64,000 nt of DNA from Verticillium longisporum. Lineage: Eukaryota; Ascomycota; Sordariomycetes; Glomerellales; Plectosphaerellaceae. A program made the translations under genes and the position numbers. The stretch lies in assembly GCA_019188255.1 (NCBI GenBank), contig JAETXT010000002.1, forward strand, positions 1,302,001-1,366,000, written 5' to 3'. This document shows positions 37,141-50,961 of the stretch, piece after piece (position 1 is the first letter of the stretch; the number at the start of each line of letters is the position of its first letter). The notes below the pieces were generated by a model. The model saw nothing but the letters and a program-made list of their open reading frames with translations. It was not told the origin of the DNA and searched no databases.

Positions 37141-37790
37141 GGAGGCTAGATTATATAGGAGAGTAAGTATTAATAAGTAATATACTCCTTATATTATCTA
37201 AGAAATTATAGTTAATAGAAAACCTAATTATAGATATTTAGCGAATAATCGCTAGAACGAAGCTAAAGGATATTATAAATAGAGCCTATATCTAAGCTAT
37301 TAAGGTAATAATATAAAAATAGAAGCTTACCTCTATATTAAAACGATATTATAATTCTAGAGAATAAGGGACTTTACCCTTTAAATATAGAGTAATATAT
37401 ATTTATATTATTATTATAAATAAAGTAAAGAAGAAAGCTTCTTCTCGATTATATAGCTAAAAAGCTAAGGCTAAGAAGTTAATAATAGTTTATTAAGAGA
37501 TTATATAAATGGACTCTAAGGATCTAGAAGAGTCTAGGATTACTATTCTAGATTAATATATCCTATATTCTATTATAAAGGAGCTTATAAATAATAAAAT
37601 AGTATTAAAGCTTACTTTTACTTTAGATTTTAAAAACTTAATTAGAGGTCTATAGGCTATTAACCTAGGATATATCTTCTAAAAGGAGAATATAAACCGA
37701 TAAGCTAGAAGGAGAGTAAATTATACCTTAGATAAATAAAGTACCCTCCTCTTTAAAGAACGATTTATTATCCTATTATAAAGGACTCTT
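37141..37790 (+). mobile_element. Family D pol fragment (RNase H to integrase)
   Basis: Matches about 24,180-24,830 of D2 in the same orientation. It begins directly after the D4 3' LTR and is cut at 37791 by a reverse-oriented family D LTR. It could be a separate, older copy. Confidence 0.72.
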
Positions 37791-37981
37791 TATAAAGGTA
37801 TTAAGCTAAGGGCCTTAATTAGGGAAAGTAGATAGTTCGGATTTTAATTAGCCTATTAGTATTATAACTTTAATTTATCGAGGCTATCGAAAATAGCCTC
37901 GACTCTATTTATAAACTAGATCTTATCGCTAATCTATTAGTAATAATACGCTACTAGATATCTAATATCTAACTCCTTATA
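37791..37981 (-). repeat. Family D LTR, reverse orientation (3' LTR of D8), 191 bp
   Basis: Starts TATAAAGG, ends CCTTATA, and is followed by the complement of a polypurine tract at about 37984-37992. Confidence 0.87.
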
Positions 37982-38349
37982 TTGCCCCCCCTCTAGGAGG
38001 TCTAGTCCCTAGAACTTATAATACCTTTATTATTATATCTCCTAATAATAGCTCTTTATAAGACCTTAATATATAGTATTTCTTTATTCTAGTTCTTTAT
38101 AAGGTTATATTTCAATTTAAGTATATTATTAAATAGTATTATAATAATAGCTATAATTATAATAATTAGGAATAAGTAATACTATAAAATAGCTTTATAT
38201 ACCGATTTATAAATAACTTTTTACTATATAAGCCTTAGTAAACGTTCTACCCTATATACTTATATATATTCTAAGTTCGCTCTACTATCCTATATCTCTA
38301 ATAATACGATTTTAATTATATTCTCTAAGATATTATCGCTAAAGTACTA

Positions 38350-40016
38350 TTACTATTATATTAGATATCGCTCTTTACTTTAATAATACTTATCTATATA
38401 ATCCCGATTCTAGTTAGGATATAGATAATCGCCTATTAACTAGAGAGCTCTAGCATCCCCTCTATAAGTATTATTTCGGGAAACTAGCTTCTTAGCTTAG
38501 TATCGAGTATATAATAGGGTATTTAGTTAGTAAATGCATTTACTATAATATAATAAAAGTATATACTTCTTAATAAGTTCGCTAAACCTTCTCTTAATAT
38601 TTATTAATATATAAAGATTCTTAAGCTATTTAGGGGCTTTATTTAATATATTTAAGATTATATTGCTCTCGAACTAGCTAAAGGAGAATCTATTAATTTA
38701 GTTAAATATACTCCGAAGTAATAGACTAAGTATTTTATTTATTTAATTAAGCTTATAAAATATTTTAAAAAGATATTATATTTAAATACTAATCCCTTAT
38801 ATTATAGCTAATATTATAATACTATAAATTATATTAATATTATTAAGCTCTTCTTTATTAATTAAAGTAATATCTCCTTATTAAGATATTATAAATTTAT
38901 ACCCTTCTAGCCCTCTAATTTCGCTATTCTATAAATTTCTATTAATTCTTCTATATATCTTTATTAATTAACCTCTATAAATAAAGCTACTATTTATTAA
39001 TATAATAGAAGAAGTAATTATTATAAAGTAGCCTATTTATATTATTTATTATAAAAAGGTTAATATATTTAATATTATAATCTATAAATAGGAATATAAA
39101 TTATATAATTACCTATTTAAGGGTAAAGAGAATAATTAGCTAGGTAAGATTATATATAATATAATAAAGATCCTTTATAATACTAAGCTCTCCCCCCTCT
39201 TTAAAGAAGCTCTAAATAGTAATATTCTAATATACTCTTATATCTTAAATATATATTGCTTAAACTATAATCCTATTAATCGTCCTTTATCTTATATCTC
39301 CTAATACCTTATTATCCCTTTTAAAGACGATATTATTAAAAAGAAAGCTAATATTAAGAAGAAGAAGGCTAAAGCTATTATAAAGAAGAAAGCTATTATT
39401 AATATTAAAGTATTAATAAAAGCTATTAAAGATAAAGCTATTAAAGAGAAGCGCTTTACTATAATAGGGGCGAAGCTTATTAAGGCCTAGGAGGCCCTTC
39501 GCTTTACTAATATAGCCCCTAAGACCCTAGAGGTCTTAGAGGTCGTTAATAATAAAGAGGAAGCTATTAATTCTAATCCTTTAATATCTTTAGTCTCTAG
39601 CTATTTAGCTTCTTATAATATATCCTTTATAGCTTTAATAAATTAAGTTAACCTTTTAAAATATATTAATAATAATATTATTAATATTCTCGTTTATCCT
39701 TTAAATAATAATATTCTTATATTCTATAATAAAGATAAAAGTAAAAATAAAGCTATTACTTTTAAGAAGACCTTTAATTAATATATTTTATTTAACGATT
39801 ATCCCTATTATAATATACTATTACACTCTATCCCTTTAATAAAAGTATCTAATTTAGCTATTTATTCTAGCTATACTTCTAAGGTATAGCTTACTTCTAA
39901 GATAGCTATCGCCCCTAAGGCTAGCTTATTAAAGTATTCTATACCTCTTATAGTCTCCGGCCCCTCTACGAAGAAGGCTCGCTAGATTCTATAGAAGGTT
40001 ATATATAATATTAAAC
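38350..40016 (+). pseudogene. Antisense open frame of family D, best-readable copy (in D8)
   Basis: Read on the plus strand, opposite to the element, this gives a near-continuous frame interrupted by TAA/TAG. It has a Lys-rich run near 39,330-39,460 (IIKKKANIKKKKAKAIIKKK), then EVLEVVNNKEE, then YNKDKSKNKAI near the C-terminus. It looks like a protein of several hundred residues with a basic coiled coil. No family is recognised. Confidence 0.5.
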
Positions 40017-40018
40017 TA

Positions 40019-40188
40019 TATTAGGACTTTATATTAGGGGCATATTAGTATTAGTATAAATAGTTAACTATCTAGTACTACTAGTATCTAGGCGGATACC
40101 CCTATTAGTAGAGTGCCCTAGCCCTAGGACTCTAGTAGAGTCTAGCTAGAGTCTATAGCTAGAATAGTCTCTATAAATACCCCTAATA
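40019..40188 (-). repeat. Family B LTR, reverse orientation (copy C), 170 bp
   Basis: TATTAGGA at the start and CCTAATA at the end, with exactly the 170-bp length of the LTRs of copy B. Confidence 0.88.
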
Positions 40189-41890
40189 TTACTACCTCCT
40201 CGAGGAACCGTATCTATATAGTAATATAATCCTTATCTTCCCGATTATATAGTAAACTATAGATCCTTAATTACCTAATTATATAGTATAAACTCCTAAT
40301 ATCCTAATTATATATTATTAACTCCTAATAGCTCAATTAATCTACTACTTATATAGTCTTATTACTTATATTCTTATTCCCTCTATAACGATTAGCTATT
40401 CTAGTTTTAGAATCTATTCTATTAGCGCCTCTTTATTAATAGATTAGAGTCTTATCCCTATCGCCTCTTACCTACTAGGTAGGGGGATTCCTCCTAAAGT
40501 TCATCTTTATTAAGTATATCTAGTTTAGTAGGCGGAATCGGTAAATATAGGGATAAGCTTATAATACTTATAGCCTTAATCTTAATAGACGATTTACTAG
40601 CTAGCGATTATTATAATAATCATTTAGCTAGAGTCTATTATAATAATTTAATAGGAGTCTATTAGAATAGGGGTTATAATAGTATACTTCCTAGAGATAA
40701 TTAATATAAATATAATATAATTAAATATATTAATAGGAATCACTTTATTAATATATATTATATAGTCCTAGATCCTATAAATAAATCTAGTTCTATAATA
40801 GAGGAGGCTCTAGCTAGTAATAACGATATTAATAATCTATATTCTATTATCGAAGTTATTATAATTAGCGATTATATTCTATTATTTATTCTATTAATTA
40901 TATCTTCGAGAGCCTTAATTCTATTATAAATAGCCTTAGCTAGGTTATATAAATTATATTAAATAATATCGTTTCGGAGTTATAGAATCTTAGCTAATAT
41001 TTAATCGATTTATATTAGAATTATATTCTATAAATTAATAAAGTTAATCTATTTCTAAGAGATATTAAATAAGATTACTATAATTACTTTATTAGCTTTA
41101 TTTAGCTTAGAATCTATATATTCTAAAGTATAATTATCCCCTTAGATATTCCCTTAAGTAGATTCCGCTATAAAAGAGAATACTCTTTTAATTATTCTAG
41201 AGACGATTATCTACTAGCTTTTAAGGACGTTCTCTTATATTATAGGATATTATTATTTATTAAGGGTATTTAGGTCCTTATTATTAAGTAAGTCGTTCTC
41301 GCTTAATTTAGTATATATAGATTATAGGACCTTAGATAATACTATAATAGGAAAGGGAAGTAATATATTATCCTATTTTAATTAATAAGAGGCTCTATTA
41401 TACTTCTATTAGTAGATAGTTAATATAAACTTACCTTTCTCTATTAGATTAATAGCTATAAATAAGTTTATAAAATAAGGATTACTATCCTTCTAAATAC
41501 TATTTAAGAAAAATAGCTATTTATAGTAGATATTACTAAATTTACTAGGTTCGAGAAGAGTCTAAGTAGAAGCTTTAACTTTAAGAATAATATAATAAGT
41601 GGCCTAGAGCTATACTATCTATTCTACTCTATATTATTTATCGAGAAATAGTCGGTCTCCTATCTCTATTTAATAATATAGATTATAAATAATACTTCTA
41701 ATTATACTATAAAGGAGTAGGTAGCCCGTTATTAAATAAGAGAGGACCTATTTAATTAATTAAGCTTAGAATTAAATATTATTTAAATTAATAGAATATA
41801 AGCGGACGTACTTAGCTAGGCGGAGGATATATTTACTTCCTAAGTATTAGTCTTCAAGGAGTAGGGTTTACTAAAACCTAAGCTAGACTA
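40189..41890 (-). mobile_element. Family B copy C, post-pol region (reverse orientation)
   Basis: Parallel to copy A 3764-5510 and reverse complement of copy B about 58,500-62,070 (without the Fot1-like insertion). At 41888-41892 it stops abruptly and a plus-oriented family B segment begins. Confidence 0.8.
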
Positions 41891-43870
41891 TAAATAGTAT
41901 ATATAAAGGTAGAATCGTAATAGACCTTAAGTAATTAAACGATATATTAATACTAGATAACTATCCTATACTATTATAGGAGGAGATTATTAATAGACTA
42001 TATAGAAAGGCCTTTCTATTAATATTTAATATATCTATATTCTTCTATTAATTACTAGTCTATAGCGCTTATAAGGATCGAATAGGTATTATTAGTCTAT
42101 AGGGACTAGAAAAGTCCTATATAGTATTAATAGGATATTAGAACTCTCTAATATATACTTAATACTTTATATATTAAAAGCTATATCTATATTAACGTTT
42201 CGCTTAAGTATATATCGATAATATAATAATCTTTAGCGACTCCTTTAAGGAGTATCTAGAATACTTATATATAGTCCTTAGCCTCTTCGAGGAATCTAGA
42301 CTAATATTAAGCCTAATAAAGTCCTTCTATATATATCCCTCTATTATATTATTAGGATTTTAGGTTAATGCTTTAGGACTATCGACTATAATAGAGAGAT
42401 TAATAGCTATTATTAAGCTAGAGTACCTAATATTATTATTAGACTTAGAGACCTATCTAGGAATAATAGGATAATTATAAAGATTTATCCCTTATTATTA
42501 ATTTAAGGCTAAGCTATTAGAAGATAAGAAGATTACCCTATTAAGGTAACTCTAAGAGGAAAGTAAAGTCGATCTATAGAAAAAGATAAATAAGTATACC
42601 TAGATAGTATATACCTCTAAATGAACCTTTATTCTAATAGAGGACGAAAAGGAAGTATTCTATATTCTATAAGAATAATTAATATAATTAATTTTACTAT
42701 ATTATTATAACCTAAGTAAAATTACTTTCTTTAGGATAGATATTAATAATAGAGGCTATAGCCTATTTATATTCTATATAGATATTTACTAGGATAGTAG
42801 ATATATCTTAGATAAGGTAGTATAATTAATAATATTTCTTAGCTAATTAACTATAAAGTCCGAGGCCCTAGCTAAGGCTATATAGAACTAGAAATAGCCT
42901 ATCTAGTATAAGATATATAAAAGCTATAAACGTTAATCTAATCTTATTAGTACTTTATTATTATATTAATAGATTATTAAATGCTAAAAGGGATTATTAA
43001 CTATATTAGTCTTATAATAGTAAATATAAATAAAGCGAACCTAAGACTTATATTAATAGTAATATACTTAAGCTAATTTCGCCTTAATATTATATATATA
43101 CTAAATAAGATAAACCTTATCCTAGATGCTCTCTCGAGATTACCTATTGCTGAAGACGAGTCCTATTAACGGGAATAGGAAGCTAGACTATAGTCCCGGA
43201 TTAGCTATGAATTAGATAATATATAGGATAATACTATATACCTCTTAAGCCTCTATATAGAGATATCTACTATACTCCGATAGCGGATTATAGATAGGTA
43301 TTAAATAGATATATATTATAAGAATATCCTATAATAGATTTAAGATTTAAGGAAATATAAATATAAATTAAAGATAAACCTCCTAGCCTTTAAAGAAGAA
43401 GACGGCCTACTATATATTATCGAACTAGGGACTACTAGACGATAATTATATATATTAAAGTTAATTATACTAGAACTACTCTAGCTTATATATAATAAAG
43501 AGTATAATTTCGGACTAGATAAGATACTATATAAGCTTAATAGTATATAGTTTAAAGGAAAGTAATAGATAGTTAAGAAATAGTAAAGATATTATCTAGA
43601 ATATCTAATACTCTCTATAAATAGAGATAAACTACTTAGTAAACTATAACCGATTTAGATATTAATAAGACTATTCTATATAATTACGATTAATTCTATT
43701 ATCGGATTACTTAAAATACCTATATAATTCTCCTTCTAGAGGCTATTAGAGTTAAAAGTATAGGTCCTTAATTCTATAATAATAATAATAGATATATACT
43801 CTAAGAAGACTCTATTTATTCCTAGTAATATAGAATATAATACTAAGAATTAAGCTATTCTCTTTATAAA
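41891..43870 (+). mobile_element. Family B pol fragment C2 (RT to integrase), forward orientation
   Basis: Matches copy B about 54,445-56,425 closely. It carries RT remnants (RIVIDLK-like and YIDNIIIF-like blocks), RNase H and the start of integrase. It is joined head-on to the reverse-oriented copy C at 41890 and gives way to family D at 43871. Confidence 0.8.
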
Positions 43871-45220
43871 TTCTCTAGCTTTATTATGCTATAAGTTTTT
43901 ATTAATCTTTCTACGATTCTTCGCTAATTAACCCTTATAAGTAAAGCCTTTATCTATTAATACTATAAAGGAGGCTATTATTATATATTAGCTTATATAT
44001 ATTATTTATTATAAAGAAGCTAATATTCTCGACTTTATTATATATAACTAGGAGATTAAATTATATAATTAGCCCTTAAAGGGCGAAGAAGATAATAAAG
44101 AGAGTAAGACCTTATATAATATAAATAAGATCCCTTTTAATATAAACCTTTCCCCCCTCCTAGAGGAGGCTCTAAATAGTAATACTCTAATATATTTTTA
44201 CTTTTTAGGAATATATTACTTTAATTATAGCTCTATTAGCTATCCCTTATCTTATACTTCTTAATACTTTATTATTACTATAGAGGATATTATTATTAAG
44301 AAAAAGGCTAATACTAAGAAGAAGAAGGCTAAAGTAGCTATTAAGAAGAAAGCTATTACTATTATTAAGGGATTAATAAAGGCTATTAAGGAGAAGGCTA
44401 TTAAGGAGAAATAGCTTATTACTATTAAAGCTAAGCTTATCAAAGCTTAAGAAGCGCTTTATATTATAAATATAGCCCCTAAAATATTAGAAATCTTAGA
44501 AGTCGATAATAATAATAAGGATATTAGCGAACCTAATATATTAATATTATCGTTTTCTAAATATCTAGCTTCTTATAATATTTCCTCTATTCCTTTAATA
44601 AATAACCTTAATCTTTTTAAATATATTAAAGGTAATATTAATAACGTCCTTACTTATCCTCTAGATAATAATCTCCTACTTTCCTATAATAAGGATAAAG
44701 GTAAAAGTAAAGCTATAGCCCCTATAATAACTATTAATTATTATATTCCTATTAATAATTATCCTTATAGTATATTATTACCCCCTATTCCCTTAATAAA
44801 GGCTTCTAATTTAATTACTTAGTCTAATAGACTATCTAAGATATATCCTATAGCTAAGGCGATCTATATTCCTATAATAGCTTTATCGAAGCATCCTATA
44901 GCCTTAACTACCCCTAGCCCCCCCTTAGTAAAGAAAGTATATTAAATGCCTTAGAAGGTTCTTTATAATACTAGACTAGCTAGTCGATCTATATATAATA
45001 GCTATATTCTAGGTAATTAATTAGTAATATTACTTTAAAGTAAAGTACTTAATAGCTTTATTAGCGATAATAGCGAGGAGGAGGATAAATTTATTAATAA
45101 GCTTTTACTTATTATATTAGATAAGGGTTAGGAATAGTATAGTAGGTTTCCTTAAATAGTATTAATCCTAATAATAGATTACTATTAAGTGCTATTATAA
45201 TAATTAATTAATAAACCGAT
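43871..45220 (+). pseudogene. Antisense open frame remnant in D5
   Basis: Plus-strand reading opposite to the element. It shows EDIIIKKKANTKKKKAKVAI near 44,283, KILEILEVDNNNKDIS near 44,490, and YNKDKGKSKAI near 44,690. It aligns with D1 and D2 antisense frames. The N-terminal part is missing because the copy starts at 43871. Confidence 0.5.
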
Positions 45221-48200
45221 ATTACTATTATAAATCTAATATTAATATTATTATCCCTTTTCTTATATAGCTCTATTATTTATTTTCTTATAACCTTTAG
45301 CTATTTATCCTATTATTTATATTTATATTTCTAGTATTTCTTATACCTTTTTAAGGTTTAAGCTATATTTTCTAAATAGCTTTCTAGCTCCTAAGTATTA
45401 TATTTAATTAGCTATTCTACCTATTTTATTAAATAGAAATTTTATCCTTAATCCTCTTTATAGGCTATAATATCCTTAAGTTCCTATTCTTCCTATTCTT
45501 TTTCTAATATAGGGAGGTAGGCTAATTACTTAGTACCTATTTAATAGTCGTATTAGGGCTCTAAAGAGGATATTAGGAAGATATCGTATATCGTAGTATA
45601 TATCTTAGGGAGCGATATATAATAGGCCTATTTATTTACCTTCTCTATAATCTTTATTTAGATATATTTAAGCATTAGCTTCCGATTCGACTTAAAGTGG
45701 AAGTTCTTAATAAAGAGGCCTATAACGTCTCCGACCTTAAAGACCTTAAATATATACCTCTTATTATAGTAGAAAGCTTAAGTATATATTATATATTATT
45801 AGTTTTCGCTAATTAGTTAGCTAATAGTTATAATCTTTTTAATCCTTTCTTTTATACCCTCGACCTTAATATCCTCTCTAAGGGCTATATAATCGATTAT
45901 CCTCGGGTAATACCTCTATAGGGCCTTAAATAGTAAAATACTAATAATACTATATATACTATTATTATAAGAGAACTCTATTTCTTTTAAATAATATAGC
46001 TACTCTTTTAGTACTTAGTTATTAATATAGCGAAAGTATTTTTCTAGTATCTAATAGGTTCTCTCTATCTATCTATCTATCTAAGGGTAATAGGCTATAG
46101 ATAGATAGTATTTAATTACTCTTTCCTAGTAGAATTCTATTTAGAATTAATTAATAAAGAGCTTATCCCTATTACTTATAATACCCTCTAGATTCCTAAA
46201 CTAATACTCTATTTCTTTATAAAGAATAGTATTTAAGCCTATAGCTATAAGTATTTTATAAGTTACTAGGAATTAAGCGACCTTCGTAAAATGATCTATA
46301 ATAATAAAAATAGAATTATATTCTAGATTATTATCCTTTATTATTAATATTAGATTTATAATAAAGTCGAAGGAGATCTCTTAGAAGGTATATAATAGGA
46401 GTAATAGTGATTATAGCTTCCTATATAGCTTATACTAAAATACTTATATCCCTTAATATATTAAGTACTTAATAATATATTAATATATATCTATTAATAT
46501 ATTCTCCTAGTAGAACTTTCTCCTTAGAAGTTTAAGGGTCTTATTAGCCTTTATATATCCTATTTATAAATTATTATAATACTATTTTAATAGCTCTTTA
46601 TAGAGAATCCTTTATAGAAGGATAATAAATTATCCCTTAAAGAGGAGGGTATTTTACTTATCTAAAGTATATTCTACTCTTCTTCTAGCTTATTAGCTTA
46701 TATTCTCCCTTTAGAGAAAATATCCTAGATTAATAGCTTATAGACCTCTAATTAAGTTCTTAAATTCTAAAATAGAAATAAGCTTTAATATTATTTTATT
46801 CCTTATAAGCTCCTTTATAATAGAATATGGGATATATTAATCTAGAATAATAATTCTAGATTCTCCTAAGTCCTTAAACTCTATTTAAATAATCTCTTAA
46901 TAAATTATTATTAATTTCTTAGCTTTAGCTTTTTAATTTTAAAGTCGAGAAAGAGCTTCTTTTTTTATTTTTTTCTTACTAATAATATAAATATATTTTA
47001 CCCTTTATTTAAGGGGTAAGGTCCCCTTTTCCCTAGAGCTATAATATCGTTCTAATATAGGGATAAGCTTCTATCTTTATAGAATCGCTTTTATAGCTTA
47101 GATATAAGCTCTATTTATAATATCTTTTAGCTTAATTTTAATAATAGCTTATTAAATATCTACAGCTAGGTCTTCTATTAGCTATAGCTTTTTAAATAAA
47201 GTAGGAAGTATATTACTTATTAATATTTATTCCTCTATATAATCTAATTACTTTAAAAGGCTATTAGCTAGGTTTATAACCCTAAGCTAGTACTAGATTT
47301 TAAAATTAAAAGACGATAATCTATATATTTATTATATAAGCCTTCCTTAAAGGTCTCTTATTAATATTTATATAATACTCTTAAGAGCTTAGTAATTAAT
47401 TAATATAATAAAAACCTATCCTATACCTTCTAAGTAATAGTATTAATATTTAAAGCTCTCTATAATTATAAATAATTCTTATTATTTAATACTTTAATAT
47501 TATTTAATTAATAATAGTTTCTATAAATAGTAAATAATAAGCTTCTACTTATTTTTATACTTTTAGCTAAGGATCCCTAAAATAGTATTATTAAATATAT
47601 TAATCTCGAATTAGCCTTTTAATATATAGTCCTAATATCTTAAAATTATAATAATAGTAAATATAATTTTTAATTATTCGAATACCTTTTAAGCTTTAAA
47701 TAGTTATTCGAAGAGCCCCTTCTTAATCCTTATAATACTTCATTTTAATAAAGTAGATAAAGGGGCTATTATTTTTAAATAGCCCTTTATAAATTATCTA
47801 TAGAAGTTTATAAAGCTTAGGAATATTTATATATCTTATTATTTAATTATAGCTTAAATATAATTTAGATCTATAATTATATTTTCTTTTAAGATAATAA
47901 ATCCTAGGAATTTTACTTTATTTTAGTAAAATAAGTATTTCGATTATTTAATATAAAGCTCGAAGTCTTAAAGTCTCTTTAAGATTTATTAAAAATAAAC
48001 TATATATTCCTCCTTTATTTATAAATAGATTAATATATTATTTAAATAAATAATATAGAAATTATTTAATAATTTAGTAAATATTTAATAAATATATATT
48101 TAGAAAATAATAGGAGTATTTCTTAATCTAAATAATATTATAATATATTTATAATATTTATATCTTATTTAGAAAGCTATTTTCTATTAATTACTCTTTT

Positions 48201-50479
48201 TAATATAAATCTAATAATAAACGTTCTAAATATTAATTTTAGAAAAGTACTTTATTCTTATAAAGTAATCTAAAAGTTTATTTATTAATAAGAAAAGGTA
48301 ATAATTCTTTATTATAATTATATTAAAGCTTTAATAGTTTATATATAAATATAAGCTCCTATTCTTCTTTAATATAAATAGGATTTAGGCCTTTATAAGG
48401 CTAATACATTTTTTAATCCTCTTTATAGCTTCCCCTTCTATAATATAGTAATAGAGCTCTTTTAATTATTTCTATACTAATAAATAGATAGGGCTATAAA
48501 GGGGTTTAGCTCTTTCTTTTAGATCTACTAAGTATTCTATATCTTTTAATATTAATAATTCCTTTATTAAATCTTTAGAGAAAATATCTTTAAATTTAAT
48601 AAATTCTATAAGAAGTATTTTAACCCGCCCCTTATTTAGGAGTAAATTATTAATAATAGGGATAATTATATTAAGTATTATTATTATAGCTTAAATAATA
48701 TAAATAATATAAGCTTTAATTTTATCTTTAATTAATATCTTTATAAACTCTTCTAAGTCTATATTTAATATATATCTTTAAATAAAAGATCGGGTAAAAA
48801 TATCTATTTTAATACTTTCCTTCCTTATATTATTATTAAATAAGAATATATAGTTAGACTTTTTAAGCTATTCTATATATATAAATAGCTAATATAGTAA
48901 TTAAGGGTAGTTCTATATATCTAATAGGTAGAAAGAGAATATAAATATCCTATAATTAATCGCTATTTAATTATTAAACGTTTATAATTTAAGGGCTTCT
49001 ATACTTTCTATTTCTTATAATTTTAATAATTAAACGAGAATAGGATTAATAATATCTATTATAATATTAATATCTAGGTTAATAGAGAAATTAATCTCTT
49101 TATTTTATTATAAAGTAATTATTAATATTTTAATAGTTTTCTTAATATTTATTTTAAATATAATATCCTTTAAATTAAAGCCTATATTAAATTATTTTCT
49201 AAGAGCTTTATTATCTAGATACCCTTAAATTTAAATAATTATATATTTATAATTATAGCTTTATATTTCTAGGAGTCTAGCTATAAGTAATTTTATATTT
49301 AATAGCTAATTTTATTATAATAGAAGTATATATTTATAGATATTATAAAAGTAGCCCTTTAGCCTCTAAATAGAGTTCTTATAGAGTATAAGTTTAGGTT
49401 CCTCGCTTAATAAGGAGTAGTCCCTTTATTATAATATAAGGGTTATCCTTATTTCTCTAGTAATTAGTCCTATAAAGTTTCTCTCTTAAACCCCCTATAT
49501 ATAGTTATTATATTATATTATTTACTCTAATTTAATTAAGAATATATCTATTTCCTATTCTCTTATTATTTATTCTATAATTAATTAATATCCTATATTC
49601 TCTAGGCTTTATATATAATCGCTTTAATATCTTTAATAAAGATATAGTATTCTATTAATTTATTTTATATAAAGTAAAAGAGCTATTAGAAATATTTAAA
49701 AATATATTCTTTATTATAATCTATACTTTTATTAAATAATTAATAAATACTTTCTTAATAATTAAAGAATATTAAAAAGGAGATATCTTTATTACCCTTA
49801 AAATATAGCGAATATATTTATTCTTAATAAATTAGGTTTTATAAATCCTTTAAGAAGTATTCTTATTTAATAAAGCTTTAAAAGTCCCTTTAATAGATAT
49901 TTATATTATTAATATTAAAGTCTTCTTAGTAAATTATTTCTAGGTTTTATATATAGTTTTATTATATTATTTAAAGAATATAAATAAATTTAATTATTAA
50001 TTATTTAATAATTTAAGCTATATTTATATTAAATTAGAAAGTATTTCTAGCTTTAATAATAATAAATTAATTATTAATTTAAATAATTATAATATCCTTT
50101 TTAAATATTTTATAATTATAAATAAGAGGTTTATTATAATTCTTTATAATAAAAGTCTATTTAATAAAATATTAGATTAGAAGTCGATTTTCTAGGCTTT
50201 ATTCTTAGAATTCCTTAATTAAAGCTTAGAATATTTATAATTAAAGTTCTATTTATCGAGAAAGCTCTTTAATAGTTTAATAATAATTTAATAAAAAGGA
50301 TCCTAATTTAGATATAATTTTTCTATTATAATTATCCTTTAATAATTCCGATAATATCTTTATTAATTTATTATTTAATTATTAATTATTATAATAAATA
50401 GTTTATTTCTAAATCCTAGTATATTTAGTTTAATCTATTATTTAGCTTAGTCTAATTATAGGCTATAGAAGTTAAAGAA

Positions 50480-50576
50480 TATAAAGGTATTAAGCTAAAG
50501 GCCTTAATTAAGGAAAGTAAATAGTTTAGATTTTAATTAATATATTAATATTATAACTTTAATTTATTAAGGCTAT
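50480..50576 (-). repeat. D5 5' LTR, left half (split by copy B)
   Basis: Begins TATAAAGG; 97 bases ending with the target duplication GCTAT (50572-50576). Confidence 0.88.
50572..50576. repeat. Target site duplication GCTAT of copy B, left
   Basis: Matches 62245-62249. Both abut the ends of the family B LTRs, and removing one copy restores a 191-bp family D LTR. Confidence 0.9.
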
Positions 50577-50746
50577 TATTAGGGGCACCTATAGAGACTG
50601 CTCTAGCTACGGACTCTAGCTGGACTCCGCTAGAGTCCTAGGGCTAGGGCACTCTACTAATAGGGGTATCCGCCTAGATACTAGTAGTACTAGATAGTTA
50701 ACTATTTATACTAATACTAATATACCCCTAATATAAGGTCCTAATA
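50577..50746 (+). repeat. 5' LTR of copy B (170 bp)
   Basis: Inverted ends TATTAGG and CCTAATA; also carries an inner AGGGGCA near the start, with the matching TGCCCCT surviving in the 3' LTR. It differs from the 3' LTR by five transitions. Confidence 0.92.
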
Positions 50747-50890
50747 ATAGTAATAACTAGACTTTCCGGTTATTCCTATATATAATCCTAAGATTTTCAT
50801 TAAAGATAATAGTTAATCTATTAAGATACTAGTCTACTACTACCGTAGCGAAGAGATAAGGTTAAGATCTAGATAGAATTAAGTTCCTAT

Positions 50891-50961
50891 CTATTATAAG
50901 ATTCCTATTATAAGATTCCTATTATAAGATTCCTATTATAGGATTCTCTATTATAAGTTTC
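50891..50961 (+). repeat. 14-bp tandem repeat, about five copies
   Basis: CTATTATAAGATTC repeated at 50891, 50905 and 50919, then diverged units at 50933 and 50948. It sits in the leader between the 5' LTR and gag of copy B. Confidence 0.8.

Larger units (their letters stand above)
37791..40018 (-). mobile_element. Family D fragment D8: 3' LTR plus antisense-gene region
   Basis: Reverse-oriented 3' end of a family D element. After the LTR come about 2 kb matching the reverse complement of D4 about 34,900-36,940. It is cut at 40019 by a family B LTR. Confidence 0.8.
43871..50576 (-). mobile_element. Family D gypsy copy D5 (reverse orientation), truncated at its 3' end
   Basis: From left to right: antisense-gene region on the plus strand (43,871-45,240), then chromodomain, integrase, RNase H, RT, protease and gag on the minus strand (45,240-50,470), then the first 97 bases of the 5' LTR at 50480-50576. 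The other 94 bases of that LTR are at 62250-62343, after copy B. Together they total 191 bp, the family D LTR length. Confidence 0.87.

Noticed and set aside
44261..44443. Minus-strand frame of 60 hydrophobic codons, looks like a membrane protein
   Set aside because: It is the complement of the Lys/Ala-rich stretch of the plus-strand family D antisense frame; the hydrophobic look is an effect of reading Lys and Ala codons backwards.
50891..50961. CRISPR-like array
   Set aside because: The 14-bp units are directly abutting with no spacers, and the setting is eukaryotic; it is a simple tandem repeat.
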